Under the pieces are notes generated by a model. It was not told where the DNA came from and made no database searches. It saw only the letters and a program-made list of their open reading frames with translations. Shown one piece after another: positions 63,551 through 64,000 of a DNA stretch of 64,000 nt. The stretch is from Orobanche coerulescens (Eukaryota; Streptophyta; Magnoliopsida; Lamiales; Orobanchaceae), in contig CM065802.1 of assembly GCA_033398695.1 (NCBI GenBank), forward strand, positions 147,050,096-147,114,095, given 5' to 3'. Position 1 is the stretch's first letter. Every line of letters begins with the position of its first letter. The translations under genes and the position numbers were made by a program.

Positions 63551-64000
63551 ATGTCTTCCGCCTTCGCGTCGAAGAAAGCCGCTGGCCAGCTCGCCAGACG
63601 CCTCGTTCCGTCTCAGTCCGAGCCACAGCCGATGGCGGAAGGTAACCGCCGCGGTCGAAGATGCTCGATCCCGCCCCTCGGCGGTGGCCCAAGTCTCTCA
63701 CTCGATCAGTTCCAAACCGCGGAACAGATCGAGGAGGCCATGGCCGTCCTACAGGAGCGACGAAGTGCTCTCGACGCGCCGCCCACTATCACCCCCTCGG
63801 CCATCCGCCGGAAGACCAAACGGAAGTTCAAGGCATTGCTGACCGAGCGATCGCCAGGAGGCTCCCGTTCGCAGGGAGAGGCGCTCGCCAGCCGAGGCAC
63901 CTCTGTGTTCGATCGCCTCGGCAGCGACCCGTCTTGGCGACCGGGGCAGTCCGGCCCGAGCCACGAGACGACGGAGTTCGAGTCCGTCACCAGGAGCTCG
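63551..64000 (+). CDS. gag: TatGAG-4 Gag, N-terminal part, open at the window edge
   Basis: From ATG 63551 (MSSAFASKKAAGQLARRLVP) the frame stays open for 150 codons to the end of the window: PQPMAEGNRRGRRCSIPPLG, EAMAVLQERRSALDAPPTIT, LTERSPGGSRSQGEALASRG, HETTEFESVTRSS. This is the basic N-terminal half; the Retrotrans_gag domain should lie beyond the edge. No stop or frameshift is seen, so it may be an intact copy. Confidence 0.8.
   Translation, partial: MSSAFASKKAAGQLARRLVPSQSEPQPMAEGNRRGRRCSIPPLGGGPSLSLDQFQTAEQIEEAMAVLQERRSALDAPPTITPSAIRRKTKRKFKALLTERSPGGSRSQGEALASRGTSVFDRLGSDPSWRPGQSGPSHETTEFESVTRSS

Overview
The window is 64 kb of plant repetitive DNA, made entirely of nested LTR retrotransposons. 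I see no host gene, rRNA, tRNA gene or CRISPR array. The organism is a flowering plant, probably a eudicot: the element lineages (Tekay chromovirus, Ty1/copia, Athila-like and Tat-like Ty3/gypsy), their plant tRNA primer sites (tRNA-Met and tRNA-Asp types) and their multi-kilobase LTRs are all plant-typical. The species cannot be told from the sequence.

Nearly every base falls into a four-level nest, fixed by matching LTR ends and 5-bp target site duplications (TSDs). Level 0 is a non-coding large retrotransposon derivative, LARD-1. It is cut into 1-777, 10883-13134 and 58294-58962 and presumably continues past the right edge. Level 1 holds three insertions into LARD-1: Tekay-1 (778-10882), Copia-1 (13135-58293, about 9.6 kb net) and a tandem TatGAG-3/4 unit (58963 to the window end). 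Level 2 holds two insertions into Copia-1: TatGAG-1 (18070-31140, minus strand, in the pol frame) and TatGAG-2 (35701-58160, minus strand, in the 3' LTR). Level 3 holds AthilaNA-1 (18453-26909) inside TatGAG-1, and LARD-2 (37688-45563) plus Tekay-2 (46410-56438) inside TatGAG-2.

Tekay-1, Tekay-2 and Copia-1 carry full but mutated gag-protease-RT-RNase H-integrase sets (Copia order for Copia-1; a terminal chromodomain in the Tekays). TatGAG copies code only for Gag. AthilaNA-1 codes for Gag plus protease but has no reverse transcriptase or integrase. The LARDs code for nothing. So at least three of the families are non-autonomous and would depend on enzymes supplied by relatives. Most nonsense codons are C-to-T changes at CAA, CAG or CGA codons, as expected for methylated, silenced DNA.

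The most unusual signal is shared by unrelated families. Each has its own short CG-centred palindrome, repeated many times and clustered, usually just upstream of the LTR TATA box: TTACGTACGTAA in Tekay-1, TAGCGCACGCTA-like in Tekay-2, TGTGCCGCGGCACA in the LARD, CCTATCGGCCGATAGG in AthilaNA-1, GGCGATCGCC in TatGAG and GGGCCGCGGCCC in the Copia-1 leader. Sequences differ between families but size, symmetry, CG core and usual position are similar. I regard this as the best candidate for an undescribed system.
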